DNA from: Lingula anatina
Taxonomy: Eukaryota; Brachiopoda; Lingulata; Lingulida; Lingulidae
DNA length: 64,000 nucleotides
Direction of reading: 5' to 3'
Assembly: GCF_001039355.2 (NCBI RefSeq)
Contig: NW_019775727.1
Location: 165,004 to 229,003, forward strand
Part shown: piece by piece, positions 52,901-62,600 of the stretch
Numbering within the stretch: the first letter of the stretch is position 1
How the letters are laid out: each line of letters starts with the position of its first letter
The notes under the pieces: generated by a model
Told to the model about the DNA's origin: nothing
What the model saw: only the letters and a program-made list of their open reading frames with translations
Database searches by the model: none
Position numbers and translations under genes: made by a program

Positions 52901-55900
52901 ACAATTAAAATGATACATGGAATTGTTTTTTGAAACATCTATTTTGCTATCCCTTCTATTAAGATATTGGCATTATAGAGAAACAGTATTTTAATTGCAC
53001 CTCTTAATAATAAAATATTTTCATACCTGTGCCATATAAAAACACATTACAGCCAAATTGTTTTCATATACTATTCTATATTTACCTCACTTCACAATGC
53101 AAAAACTACCTCTGTCCCCCCCCCCCTCCTCCCCCAATCTCACTTTCTAAAATTCAAGATCTGTCAGTGCCATTGCCTTACCTGTAAAATACCAGGTGAC
53201 ATTAGCTGTCATTTGCTGTTGCTGTAAATAAACGCAACCTTGCCACGTGTTCACAATGATACCTCGCACTTTGTCTTTGCCTAAATATTGGGCATTCTTG
53301 CCCCCACCAAATGTGAGGACCGACTTGGTGGAAAATATGTGACCACCATTGTAGCCAAACAGAAAGTTGTTGTCACTTGAGCTGATGGGCTGAATTTGAC
53401 AATTTCTGCCTGGACCTAAAATAAAATGAATACTGCAAATTTTATTTTAAATTGAGAAATAATTATGGATGATTTGCTGGAGGTAAGGTGAGACTATTTT
53501 CCAAATTTTTGAGAACTATAAACCTCTCTAAAATGTAGAATGCAAAATCAAATGAAAGTATAAGTGAGGTGTAACCTAATAATATTTCTTATCATATCAC
53601 ATAAATTATATTGAACCTGTCAATGATAAGAAAAACATTCTGTTATATCAGCTTTATCTTTTTTTTATTTTAGTAAGCAGATTATGTAAATGAAGATATC
53701 ATTTACATATGAAGCATAAACTGAGTTGAGTAATCTCCATGCTTTATTGACTTTGAATGACTGAATGACTTCATTTAGTTTTAGAACAGTGGACTAACAT
53801 TCATTCAGAACAGTGGACTAACAGATCCACGGATCAAATATTTGCAACCCTCTTGAATGCTTATTGTGTAATTCCCACCAAAAATCTATTCAGTGTCTAA
53901 TCCTGAATTAAGCAGCAAGCTTTTTAGTGGGTCGCCATATTTGATCCGCGGATCTGTAAGTCCACTGTTTTGAATCCACTTATAGTCATCATTTGAAATT
54001 CAGGGTGTTAATCCTAACGAAAAAGTCCTAAAGGATCCTATAAGATCCTATAGGAAATTTCCTATAGAATCCTATAGGATCTTATAGGATCCTAATGGAT
54101 TCTTATAGGATCCTATAGGACTTTTTCATAAGGTAAGGTATTCCTGTCTTCCTACCTGAGTTGCCAACCTCTGTCTGGGGTACTACAAGAATCAATTCAT
54201 TGGTAGCATAACTGTAGATGGCTTCTACTCCTATACCAATCTCATACTCTGTGATCTTCCCCCTGTTTCCTGTGTTATCATAGTACTCTTCAACTTCCAC
54301 TGTTCTGTTCTTGTCTACGAAATTGCACTCCACCCTAACATGCCAAGAGTCTGGCAGATCAGGAATAGGGGGGCTGGGAGGACCTGAGATGATGATAATA
54401 ATAATAATAATAATAATGAATCATTTTATGGTGTATACCATTATTATCTCAATGTCACTTATATAATTTCTAAAATTCATAGAAAACTTTAACAATAAAA
54501 TGACAATATCACTAAAAAAAAGCATATGATATAATGTTGTTAGAGAGATTTTAGACANATAGGTCTGAGAATTTTTCTGTATAGCTTCTACTGTAAAACT
54601 GAAGAAGCTTGGCATTTTAGGTAGGGGTTTGGTTCCTTTCCTGCCTGCACAAACGACCCCTGGTGGAGTCTGAACAAATATAGTTTTCACTGAGTTTGAC
54701 TTTAACTATTATTTTTATACTAATGAGTCAAATATATAATAACTGGATAACAATCAGGATTCGTAGATGAATATAAAAGGAGAATTAATATAAAATATAC
54801 AAAATTAAAAAGCAATAATGACAGGCAAACAAACAAAACGAATGAGATGAATGTGAATTTTACCTGAAATACTTCATCTCCAAATGGAAAAACTCCAGCC
54901 GGCTGAAAATTCACAAAATCATATATGTGATCGAATGGTACACTCTGGCCATTTTTAACCACAGTGCCTTTTGTTGTTATGCGTACTGGGAGTTCCTCAG
55001 CTCCTATGGCCATTGTCCAACTGCTTTTGTCTGGAATTCAAAAAAACATTGTGGGAAACAATTAAAATGATACATGGAATTGTTTTTTGAAACATCTATT
55101 TTGCTATCCCTTCTATTAAGATATTGGCATTATAGAGAAACAGTATTTTAATTGCACCTCTTAATAATAAAATATTTTCATACCTGTGCCATATAAAAAC
55201 ACATTACAGCCAAATTGTTTTCATATACTATTCTATATTTACCTCACTTCACAATGCAAAAACTACCTCTGTCCCCCCCCCCCTCCTCCCCCAATCTCAC
55301 TTTCTAAAATTCAAGATCTGTCAGTGCCATTGCCTTACCTGTAAAATACCAGGTGACATTAGCTGTCATTTGCTGTTGCTGTAAATAAACGCAACCTTGC
55401 CACGTGTTCACAATGATACCTCGCACTTTGTCTTTGCCTAAATATTGGGCATTCTTGCCCCCACCAAATGTGAGGACCGACTTGGTGGAAAATATGTGAC
55501 CACCATTGTAGCCAAACAGAAAGTTGTTGTCACTTGAGCTGATGGGCTGAATTTGACAATTTCTGCCTGGACCTAAAATAAAATGAATACTGCAAATTTT
55601 ATTTTAAATTGAGAAATAATTATGGATGATTTGCTGGAGGTAAGGTGAGACTATTTTCCAAATTTTTGAGAACTATAAACCTCTCTAAAATGTAGAATGC
55701 AAAATCAAATGAAAGTATAAGTGAGGTGTAACCTAATAATATTTCTTATCATATCACATAAATTATATTGAACCTGTCAATGATAAGAAAAACATTCTGT
55801 TATATCAGCTTTATCTTTTTTTTATTTTAGTAAGCAGATTATGTAAATGAAGATATCATTTACATATGAAGCATAAACTGAGTTGAGTAATCTCCATGCT

Positions 55901-57022
55901 TTATTGACTTTGAATGACTGAATGACTTCATTTAGTTTTAGAACAGTGGACTAACATTCATTCAGAACAGTGGACTAACAGATCCACGGATCAAATATTT
56001 GCAACCCTCTTGAATGCTTATTGTGTAATTCCCACCAAAAATCTATTCAGTGTCTAATCCTGAATTAAGCAGCAAGCTTTTTAGTGGGTCGCCATATTTG
56101 ATCCGCGGATCTGTAAGTCCACTGTTTTGAATCCACTTATAGTCATCATTTGAAATTCAGGGTGTTAATCCTAACGAAAAAGTCCTAAAGGATCCTATAA
56201 GATCCTATAGGAAATTTCCTATAGAATCCTATAGGATCTTATAGGATCCTAATGGATTCTTATAGGATCCTATAGGACTTTTTCATAAGGTAAGGTATTC
56301 CTGTCTTCCTACCTGAGTTGCCAACCTCTGTCTGGGGTACTACAAGAATCAATTCATTGGTAGCATAACTGTAGATGGCTTCTACTCCTATACCAATCTC
56401 ATACTCTGTGATCTTCCCCCTGTTTCCTGTGTTATCATAGTACTCTTCAACTTCCACTGTTCTGTTCTTGTCTACGAAATTGCACTCCACCCTAACATGC
56501 CAGGAGTCTGGCAGATCAGGAATAGGGGGGCTGGGAGGACCTGAGATGATGATAATAATAATAATAATAATAATAATGAATCATTTTATGGTGTATACCA
56601 TTATTATCTCAATGTCACTTATATAATTTCTAAAATTCATAGAAAACTTTAACAATAAAATGACAATATCACTAAAAAAAAGCATATGATATAATGTTGT
56701 TAGAGAGATTTTAGACATTAGATGTATGCATTTTCATTTCTGTCATGATGGCAAAAGAAAAGTAGCTTGTGAAAGCAAGTAAAACTCCCTAAATTCTCCC
56801 AGTTCAAACCAAAACAAATTTCCTGCAATTGGCAGAAGCAAAAATGAAAATCATACCAGAGAAGAAATAATAACAAAAATGCAAATACTGTAATGTCTAT
56901 TGAATAACCCAATTGCAAGTACCTGTGTTAGCATTAGGATCACACACAGACGTGTCTGGCGTCTGTCCACGGCATACTGACCATGATATGGAAAGACAAA
57001 ACAATGGCCACAACAACTTCAT
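25220..57022 (-). CDS. Giant type I membrane protein with three tandem extracellular modules
   Basis: Forty coding exons read in frame on the minus strand, 1815 residues. Segments: signal exon 57022-56923; module 1 from 54383 (or duplicate 56540) to 48126; module 2 47780-33816; module 3 33384-25711; membrane exon 25368-25220. Residues 1-19 form a signal peptide; residues about 1769-1791 (GLAIGLFVLGIFLTLAVVVL) form one transmembrane helix followed by a basic stop-transfer and a tail of about 24 residues ending ELHPSN. The large outer part repeats motifs such as YLGK-VRG, HIYDF, CxGR, IHDFNTG, WTQYSG, EGGEP and MLDKAPI-GDV. Every intron is GT-AG and the phases repeat between modules. I do not recognise a named gene; the domain pattern suggests an ependymin/LolA-like lipid-binding fold (inference). 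Reverse-strand AATAAA at 24933-24928 could end the transcript. The 2157-bp duplication within module 1 is treated as an artefact. Confidence 0.85.
26594..26763. mobile_element. MITE with CAGGCCCGTAG ends and 5-bp target duplication
   Basis: Ends CAGGCCCGTAGGCAG and CTGGCTACGGACCTG form an inverted repeat. The element is flanked on both sides by GAGGT, a 5-bp duplication. The inside is short and non-coding with a G run, GAAAAAGGTCCACTCTGGG and a matching poly-C stretch. It lies in an intron of module 3. Confidence 0.75.
27997..28166. repeat. Perfect 33-bp inverted repeat around a 104-bp loop
   Basis: The left arm 27997-28029 (AAAAGGCAAAAATATTAAAT...) and the right arm 28134-28166 are exact reverse complements. 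The loop holds CAACGTTTTGTCCTTTATCA followed by GGACATCTTCATGAAACTG, similar to text seen near the ends of Penelope-like elements. No coding potential. It is in an intron of module 3. Confidence 0.8.
29670..29960. repeat. CT/GT microsatellite split by a 60-N gap
   Basis: CT-rich sequence, GTAAAG, a GT run and a G run occur to the left of the Ns (29786-29845), and the same series occurs again to the right. The two flanks look like one locus represented twice, so the gap may have zero or negative true length. Confidence 0.8.
30980..31039. repeat. (CA)n microsatellite
   Basis: About 30 CA units in an intron of module 3, immediately downstream of the HTYDF exon on the gene strand. Confidence 0.95.
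31676..31765. repeat. Interspersed repeat shared with 37100-37190
   Basis: GGGTTTCCCC-TGATTTG followed by GGA-TCCAAA-TGT-AATCT and TTTGGTCA and TTTACAGG-AGTCCAA is common to both sites, in different introns of the giant gene. The family is unknown. Confidence 0.55.
32850..33056. mobile_element. Possible MITE with AGATCGATCTA-type inverted ends
   Basis: CCCATAGATTTTAGATCGAT near 32859 is mirrored by GGTCGATCTAAAGTAGG and CTAATCTATGGAAATGGGG near 33014-33056. The enclosed sequence is GC-richer than the intron around it (CCCGCGGGGAG, GTCCGCCCGGCTGACAGC). A further GGAGTTGGATCGATCTTTGT copy lies at 32757. Boundaries and target duplication are unclear. Confidence 0.4.
34551..34610. repeat. (AAT)n microsatellite
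   Basis: Trinucleotide AAT repeat next to the exon encoding FNLFALQDKLVVI. The poly-leucine frame across it is an artefact. Confidence 0.95.
36592..36644. repeat. 53-bp poly-T run
   Basis: A homopolymer of about 53 T in an intron of module 2, i.e. a poly-A on the gene strand. It may mark a decayed retroelement tail, but no element body is evident. Confidence 0.95.
39275..39452. mobile_element. Possible short element with GGATCCGCCCCTGA end
   Basis: Contains tandem variants of GGAAGACGGTCAGA and ends AACTCTGGATCCGCCCCTGA, a terminus style common to non-autonomous DNA elements. The left end is unclear. Located in an intron of module 2. Confidence 0.3.
40510..41030. repeat. Direct repeat, left copy flanking the TRP-like gene
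   Basis: From CGTGCCAGTTCTTGAGGCAG through AACAAATAGGTAAGTGAG this stretch matches 45965-46485 in the same orientation with scattered differences and small indels. It contains no gene. Confidence 0.85.
41072..41395. mobile_element. Truncated CTCTGCCAAGG-family element
   Basis: Opposite orientation to the copy at 9311-9724. It starts ACTAGAAAAGCACTCTGAGA and contains CCTCTGCCAAGGCAGC. It breaks off at CATCCATA, where a TA then GA microsatellite and the single N at 41444 take over, so its far end is missing. Confidence 0.7.
41396..41444. repeat. TA/GA microsatellite ending in a single N
   Basis: A TA run passes into a GA run and then N at 41444. A similar TA-to-GA microsatellite is at 46709-46775, on the far side of the right direct repeat, so both flanks of the TRP-like gene show the same series of elements. 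Confidence 0.9.
41492..43342 (+). CDS. TRP-like cation channel, intronless, nested in an intron
   Basis: A complete frame of 616 residues begins at an ATG in good context (GCCATGG) and is uninterrupted. Residues 30-200 form a short ankyrin-like region (PLMIVIMRGSIRCFHLLLSAG, LRPLELTSVLGTLPLM). WYDITDY and SPFYHLIYLE precede the channel core. Hydrophobic segments fit S1 at about 262-284, S2 326-350, S3 385-412, S4 418-437, S5 457-484, a pore helix near 492-507 and S6 520-547 (LVAVLVMNFLIGTMSNTVSE), the last typical of TRP channels. It should be a plasma-membrane cation channel; I cannot place it in a TRP subfamily, and the ankyrin part is shorter than in TRPA or TRPV. It lies antisense in the intron between exons at 47092 and 40131 of the giant gene. 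AATAAA occurs at 43533. The lack of introns suggests a retrocopy or a lineage of intronless channels. Confidence 0.85.
   Translation: MEMSCSVHSSKDTQSNKTGCLDVLNSNNRSLPLPEYEAYLQALLQDDHETLGSLLQTNDRFIINSPFDIQHDPAPSLSNGCPTFCLPLMIVIMRGSIRCFHLLLSAGIDLESSESSNNIIHALIWAGKLWPERMEQYQQIYKILESHVPLITMRKLLFQENDLGLRPLELTSVLGTLPLMTTILNTKEVYMYPKPSPALQQQVWYDITDYHETSGCRSSKSPFYHLIYLEESQLDDNETKYFFSSPFIKAWTQTYGKMMRRYLIFEVFGEILHGIIFCMVVMGIRSQMLQIRMFQHNRYNASSPNESYLGNDTVATLDCKNPTSDPFFYFLDIMTVLFWNSILFASVVNVGKKLKMFISSLILKRKKGFGFRKIIFCMDRKSIVFLTTQHAVSFMKSLLMIVLFVHYFLNYYGLSLLYFEYMLQSAIMLLNTWTFLYYMQLLPKIGYYVLVFERMLGDLTKFMLLLGIFVLTFSLMFFTLLLPFCEKHFGSLGLSFYSTFMIMLNLVDVSTLADPDTPEMHVLLVLHILYILLVAVLVMNFLIGTMSNTVSELHAQKEIVDNLQKLVIYYNSAANANCCCFRRLCFTMSGYVNTDDRWYLRVWYHLDEFERLSHQC
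43343..45960. other. 3' flank of the TRP-like gene
   Basis: No further gene is supported. It holds the TRP-like gene's probable 3' untranslated region, a MITE at 44008-44181 and an AAT microsatellite at 45895-45923. Confidence 0.45.
44008..44181. mobile_element. MITE with CAGGCCCGTAG ends and 5-bp target duplication
   Basis: Ends CAGGCCCGTAGCCAG and CTGCCTACGGGCCTG form an inverted repeat, flanked on both sides by TAATG. It is the best preserved of three copies in the window. The frame across it is a repeat by-product. Confidence 0.8.
45965..46485. repeat. Direct repeat, right copy flanking the TRP-like gene
   Basis: Second copy of the 40510-41030 sequence in the same orientation. The pair brackets about 5 kb containing the TRP-like gene. 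The copies differ at many scattered sites, so they are not recent. Confidence 0.85.
46709..46775. repeat. TA/GA microsatellite
   Basis: A TA run followed by a GA run, comparable with 41396-41443. Confidence 0.95.
49919..50000. repeat. GT-rich microsatellite
   Basis: GT repeat with GCATGCATGC interruptions in an intron of module 1. It is followed by a CCTGGTGGAGTCTGAAGAAATATA fragment resembling the start of the TPPG exon (52512), perhaps a small partial copy. Confidence 0.85.
53806..53972. mobile_element. MITE with about 36-bp imperfect inverted ends
   Basis: The left end CAGAACAGTGGACTAACAGA then TCCACGGATCAAATAT pairs with the right end ATATTTGATCCGCGGATCTG then TAAGTCCACTGTTTTG with a few mismatches. 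The interior is short and non-coding. The same element appears in the duplicate at 55963-56129. Confidence 0.65.
54030..54122. repeat. Palindromic TCCTATAGGA array next to a module 1 exon
   Basis: Same self-complementary word family as 4490-4645, here ending about 34 bp below the donor of the first module 1 exon (54156). The second copy at 56187-56279 belongs to the 2157-bp duplication. Confidence 0.8.
56923..57022 (-). other. Signal-peptide exon of the giant membrane protein
   Basis: The coding part begins at ATG 57022-57020 after an acceptor at 57030. It encodes MKLLWPLFCLSISWSV and a short mature start with VCDPNANT, then ends in phase 1 at a GTACTT donor. The CDPNANT motif matches the short linker exons between modules (CDASAV, CDPSKI), so the linker was part of the ancestral repeat unit. 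Confidence 0.85.
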
Positions 57023-57415
57023 GATGATTCTGAAAAACAGTGAACAGGAATATCATTTTCATAAGACATTTTCTGTTTTCCATATGACACGGAGTATTTA
57101 GGAGTGCCAAATCAAACAAAAATTTACGCGTTGCAAACCTCATTTCCAACTCACTGATAGGGCAAAATACAGATTAGTTTGCCCAGCATTCATATATAAT
57201 TTCTGAGGTAATGGTTTCCTCAGTTATTTCAATTATATCAAATAACTTTTAGTAAGATTATTGCCGACATGCCTTGATAACAGCCAAGTCTTTCAGTAAC
57301 CTACATATACTAACTACAACAACAAAGAAGGCGCATGTATATTTAAAAACTTTCTCTTATCTAATCTGTAATTTTTTTCATTTCTAGTAAAACAAAGATT
57401 ATTCCCCTTACTTAC

Positions 57416-57500
57416 CCTGGTCTTGAATTGCTGCAACTGGCACTCAAGATGGTCTCATGTCTGTCACACACACACCCCCTAGTCCAAAGGTGCAGAATTA
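57416..57500 (-). promoter_or_regulatory. Probable 5' untranslated exon of the giant gene
   Basis: On the minus strand, CAATTCAAGACCAGG is followed by the donor GTAAGTAAG at 57415. It pairs well with the acceptor at 57030 before the signal-peptide exon. The transcription start is not visible; the upper limit given is a guess. Confidence 0.45.
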
Positions 57501-58842
57501 GACCCTCCGAAAGCCATGGGCGCCTAACCTAAGAGCTAATTGTTATCACAACTTATCAGTCCTGAACAAACATTTATCATTGATGAAGCAACAGGTCAAG
57601 GGATTTGTTTGATAGCCACCCCATTTTGATAATATGTAATACTATTGAAATGCTGCAGGGTTTAAGGCGTTATATTGGTTAGATCCAATGTATATACACC
57701 TTTTGGTTAGCAAAGAATATGATTAATTAATGTATGGTGCTAAAAATCTAATCTAATTCACAGATTCAATATCCTTCGTCAATTGCTATGAGAGCACTTT
57801 GTTATCTGAAAAGGTTGAAAATATAATTAAACCATAAAACAATTGCTATCTAGTTGTCAGTATGTCAACCTACTTTTAAATTAATTTACTTTTACTAAGT
57901 CTTAAGTAATTTTCTTTTTCTCTCTCTCTCTTTTTTTTTTTTATTTTTTATTTCATTTTAATTCGGGAATTGCCATTTGGATGTTAAGAACCAGTCGACA
58001 TTTTTAGAATTCTGATTCGGTCAGGAAATTTCAATACTTTATCATTTCAACTACGTACATACACCACCCACAACAGATAGTAGTAGGTACAGTACCGACT
58101 GTTAACGGCACCCTACACAACCCATATCAGTAAGAAGACTACAGTGCCTGACACCATATGATACCTGAATCAGTGGGAACGTCTTCTGGTCCTAGGCATG
58201 TAGTTTATACAAATATCAGAGGCTGCAGTTATTTGAATCTATTTTAATGTGAATCACACATTTTTGAAGACACTGCTGATGCTGACATTCTTGTCAATCG
58301 GTTATCAAAAGGGGTTTAAGGTCAAGAACTACAACCTGAGGGAGGACCACTCTACTGAAATCAACCTGTCATATCGTCTTCATAAGTACCCTTCATGCAT
58401 TTGCTTTGTGTGGACTTTGTACAAAAAATATGACATTTTACTTTAGAGTTTTTTAAAGTGCCATTCGATATTTCAAAATATCATTGTGGGATCTACAGGA
58501 AAAAATATGGAAAATCGAAGATATTTTTGTGGGTTTGTCAACAAAATATACACCTGAAAAGTAATAAACAAATTTGGTAAATATAAAATACTCTATTGTT
58601 ATGTTGCACAAAAGAAAAAATTTGTATAAATCTGCATTTTCTATAGAAAAAATGCTTTTCATAAATGTGAAACAGAATATCTATGCTACAGTGTAATACG
58701 TAATGGAATTACTTGATGGGCAGGGATAAGTGATTATTCAACATCACATGTTGAATGAATGAATGACCTTATGTCATCTTACCCTTTGTACACAAATCAC
58801 AAGCATGGCTTTTCAATTTTCTCCTTCTCTCTCTGTGTGTGT

Positions 58843-58883
<41 letters not shown>

Positions 58884-59307
58884 GCTCTCTGCATAAATAG
58901 ACTCATTTCAAATTGAAATTGTTAAAATTTATAAACAGCCTCTAATTTGAGCTAATTACTTTAAATTTTAAATAACTGGTGTTGAATAAAACAGTACTCA
59001 GAAATGTTCCTGAACCTTTAATCCTCTCATAAAATAATCACTGACAATTGAATTCAAGTGTGTTCCGTTCTTTAAAATGGGTGAAAATGTTCATGTTGTC
59101 ACATGTCTAATAAAATGAAGGCACATGGAGTCATATTATGACAAAGAAACTGATCCAAACAGCCCAGTTTCAAAATCAGGTCTTTAAATCAACCACACCG
59201 AATAGATTTTAAGTAGTTAAATGAAACTAGTTTTACCACTCATCTTTCCAATTTATTGAAAGGAAATGTACATTTCAACCATATGTAGACAAATGAATAA
59301 AAATTAC
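57500..59307. other. Intergenic spacer
   Basis: Between the 5' end of the giant gene and the 3' end of TXNL1. I see a GT microsatellite at about 58835-58880 and no supported gene. A reverse-strand AATAAA at 59313-59308 probably serves TXNL1. Confidence 0.5.
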
Positions 59308-59650
59308 TTTATTTTCAGAGTTATTACAATATCAATCAATTCTTTTTATAAATTCTGATTGGCATAAAGAATGTCTTGTCAATAAACAAAATAATGTCAC
59401 TCACCAAATCAATGCCATTTTTGTTTCACTTTTACACTCAAAATAAACACAGTCACAATTATGTTCATCCCTGTATAAATCCACATGAAATGATGATAAT
59501 ATATGCATAAAACAAGGTCAGAATGACAGACCAGTGGAAGTTATCATGAGATATGAATACTGTCAGATCCAAATGTACCTCCTGTGAAATGTGGTAATAG
59601 TGATGCTTGTGTCAAATTGTATACCGCTCTTGCATTGTCCATTTAGCTGG

Positions 59651-62600
59651 TCAGTGACTCTCTCCCTTTTTACCAGCCACCTGGAATATTTAGCATTTTA
59701 AAAGGTTACGATTTAATTGAGCAAGCCAAAATATTTAAATACGAAGGAAAAAAAAAAGAAAAAAAAACTGCGTAATTTCAGTGCAATGTGAGCAAGTAAA
59801 ACATGTCAACGTAGTGCTTTACAGAGAAAACTTTTACAAAGGGATAGTGAAAAGGCTTTTTAATCTTTTACATCTTCCTCTTATCTTTTTAGATAATATA
59901 ATCTCATATTTCAAAAGCATATCACAAGTTACAAAAGCAAAACGAATGCTCATACTGTACTTTTATGAGAAGTGTAACTGCAATGATTGAATGTACTGTT
60001 TACTCAGAAATAAAAAAAAGGCTTTAAAACAGGTATCTATTAGATATCTCTGACTTTGAAACTCAATGTTATGAATGTCTAAAAGTGCCCAAAAGTTGTA
60101 ACACTCGGAAAATCAATTGTAAAATTACACTTAGTCTTGCAGCACACACTCACCCTCTTAAAAGCTGCCATATCAGTTTTGCCAACAGGTGTTCCATAGA
60201 CTGTGAAAGCATCTACTTGAGTGACTTCTGTACCTGCCTGGTTATCCTTGATAAATATCTGAAAATCAATGATGAAAAATGATGCAGGCAAAATATCCAA
60301 AATGTTTGTGTTTCAAGTTCTTTAATGGATTTCTATGACAACTGCGCCATTGTTTATGTTAAAATTATCACAATATCTAGTAAATTGTTTTACTGCCAAA
60401 TTAATTTAACAATGAACAGTTGTGTTATACAAGACTATTCACCCCTTTTTGACTATTTCTTTTTTTTTAATTGCAGAGCTACGGGATATTAAGGTCATCA
60501 TAACAAAAACTAAGATGAGAAGCATATTTTAAAAATATGTATAAAAGTTGTATTGAACTTACCGTTAAATTTTGCACATTCTGATACTTGACATATCTTA
60601 GATTTACAATGCCGCCTTCTTTTATGTCATCTGGTGTCAGTCTGAAGATACAAAGTGCATAATTCATTTCTGAACTTCAATGAAATGCATTCTTTGGAAT
60701 TCTTTTTACCTCTCATAATGCAAAAATGCTTTTTGAGTTAAAATCAAAATGATGATGCACTAATAATGCTTAACATAATTTTCATAATATTGGACTAATT
60801 GTCTTTTCAAAGTTTTCTTGTTTTTGACTTACTCGAAAGATTGCACTGGCTCCATACTTTCTGCAGAATCAAAGTCCATTGTTTTTGGTTGATTTATAAA
60901 GATTTTAACATTCTTTGGCCCCTTATCTAAAATATAATTTAGAAAAAATATTTATAAGAGGCAAAATAAAAATCAGTAACTTACAAGCACCTTCAAGAAC
61001 TTTTTGAGAATGGCACTATTTATATAATGTACAAAGCTCTATAAAATGCTTCATTTTCTCAAGACCATAGCTGAACAAAATATTATTATAGTAAGAGAAA
61101 AATTCAAAGCAGAAAGATAATTTAAAAGCAACCTGGCTATAAAGCATTACCGCCATATATACTACATCAAGACTGTCTTGTATTCTAGGTTATATCAATA
61201 AACCTGCGATGGCATGCATTTTAATAAAAGAACTATTAAAAGCAGTTCATGACAGGGAAGACAGACATGACTGTGTAACAATTCCTCTTCTAGAATAATC
61301 TGTTTAAAAGACTACTTACCTGAAGGCCCATATAGCTTGAAAGAATGCAGTTTCACTGGTTGTGAAAATTCCCCAGCAATAATCAGCTGTGAAAAATAAT
61401 AATAATTTTATTACTACGTATAGACAACATTCAATGCCTCATAGAACAATTTAACCAAGTTTACCAATATTTAACCATATTAAATTACTGTAAATTACAG
61501 ATTGTGCAAAACATACCTAGTCTAAGAGATGTTATGTGACCATGGGGATATATATGCTTTATTCTGCTCTAGAGCTGTTTTCTCAGTGAAATGTGAGACT
61601 TTCTCTCGCTATGTATGTCAAATAATACACTGCCACTCTTCTGTAACATATGCTCTTAACACAATTGTTGACGCTGGAGGTGTTCTAGCATATATCCCAT
61701 GGGTGACAGTATATTATCTCACACATAAAGGCAAATTCTTCCTACCTGTTCATCACAGTCGGACTCAAGATGACCACTGCCTGACAATAAGTCTGAGAAT
61801 GGATGGTCATCTGATTCATTAAGACATTCGCAACCACCTTTCATAAAGAACGATGACAAATCAATCTGCAAATAAAGTTGCCATAGGTAAATCATGAATA
61901 GCATTTAGTTTATTCTTGTCATGAGCAATAAGAAATTGCGCAGTATCACCTCGCAAATGTCTGCAGTTGTCAGCCACTTTCATCATGGAGTAAGTGATCA
62001 GGGTTGTTATTGGAGGTAATACCTTACAATTTCATGCAGCACTTGATAAGATTCAGACGAATATTTTTCATGTTTTACATTAACTTGTAAACAGAGCTAA
62101 TAAAACTGTTTTCTCAAGTTTGCCAAAGCCAAAATGTACTTTGATCAGTAATACCACTGTTCTATTACAGTTCTGTTAAAGACAAGCTTGCCTTCCTTCT
62201 GTGTTTGTTAAAGTCTTAAAAAGTAAACCTAAGTCATAAGTAGATTATGAAATGTCTTACATGGCCCTGTACTGTAGTATCTTCCCCTTCTCCATTTTCT
62301 GAATCTCCACCATACCACTTCTTGATCTTTTCCTCTAAACCTGCAGGATCCGCACCTTTCTGGCTGTCAATTTTAGCCTGACTTTTGAAAAATATAAATG
62401 TTGGCATAGCAGAGATGCCATTTCTGGCTGCAGTTTCCTGTAAAAAAAATTAAGAACTGTCTTTAACACATTATTTTTATATCTTAAAAATAAGAAACCA
62501 GTCTAAATATGATAAATTATTGCTAAATAAAAGTTCCAGTATCAGAGTTATCCATATTATCATTCTATTGGATGATTGACAACATTAATCAATCATTTGG

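Larger units (their letters stand above)
48126..54383 (-). other. Module 1 of the giant membrane protein, 13 exons
   Basis: Exons on the minus strand: 54383-54156, 53415-53182, 52873-52707, 52512-52390, 52072-51964, 51715-51549, 51058-50957, 50581-50510, 50287-50158, 49788-49676, 49053-48874, 48528-48450, 48173-48126 (lengths 228, 234, 167, 123, 109, 167, 102, 72, 130, 113, 180, 79, 48). They encode residues about 34-617. Landmarks in order: VECNFVDKNRTVEVEEYYD, QYLGKDKVRGIIV, DHIYDFVNFQP, TPPGVVCAGR, EYYDYNAQIVRYDYR, IHDFNTG, VRIRSPSEFF, RKVRDIDADVWI, NWTQYSGKL, EEEPSLLLFD, VSPLRIDNLQ, MLDKAPIKGDV. The last two short exons form a linker to module 2 that starts a new cysteine motif (TVCDAS). 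Confidence 0.85.
52400..56716. repeat. 2157-bp direct duplication with a single N at the junction
   Basis: 52402-54557 and 54559-56716 are nearly identical in exons and introns alike, with only scattered single-base differences (for example AACGG versus AGGGG near 52467/54625). The right unit begins directly after the N at 54558, in the middle of the exon encoding SQTY. The duplicated exons on the right are 56540-56313, 55572-55339, 55030-54864 and the truncated 54669-54559. Confidence 0.95.

Noticed and set aside
54864-56540. Extra coding exons adding a fourth partial module
   Set aside because: Splicing them together with the second copy breaks the frame, and the block ends at an N inside an exon.
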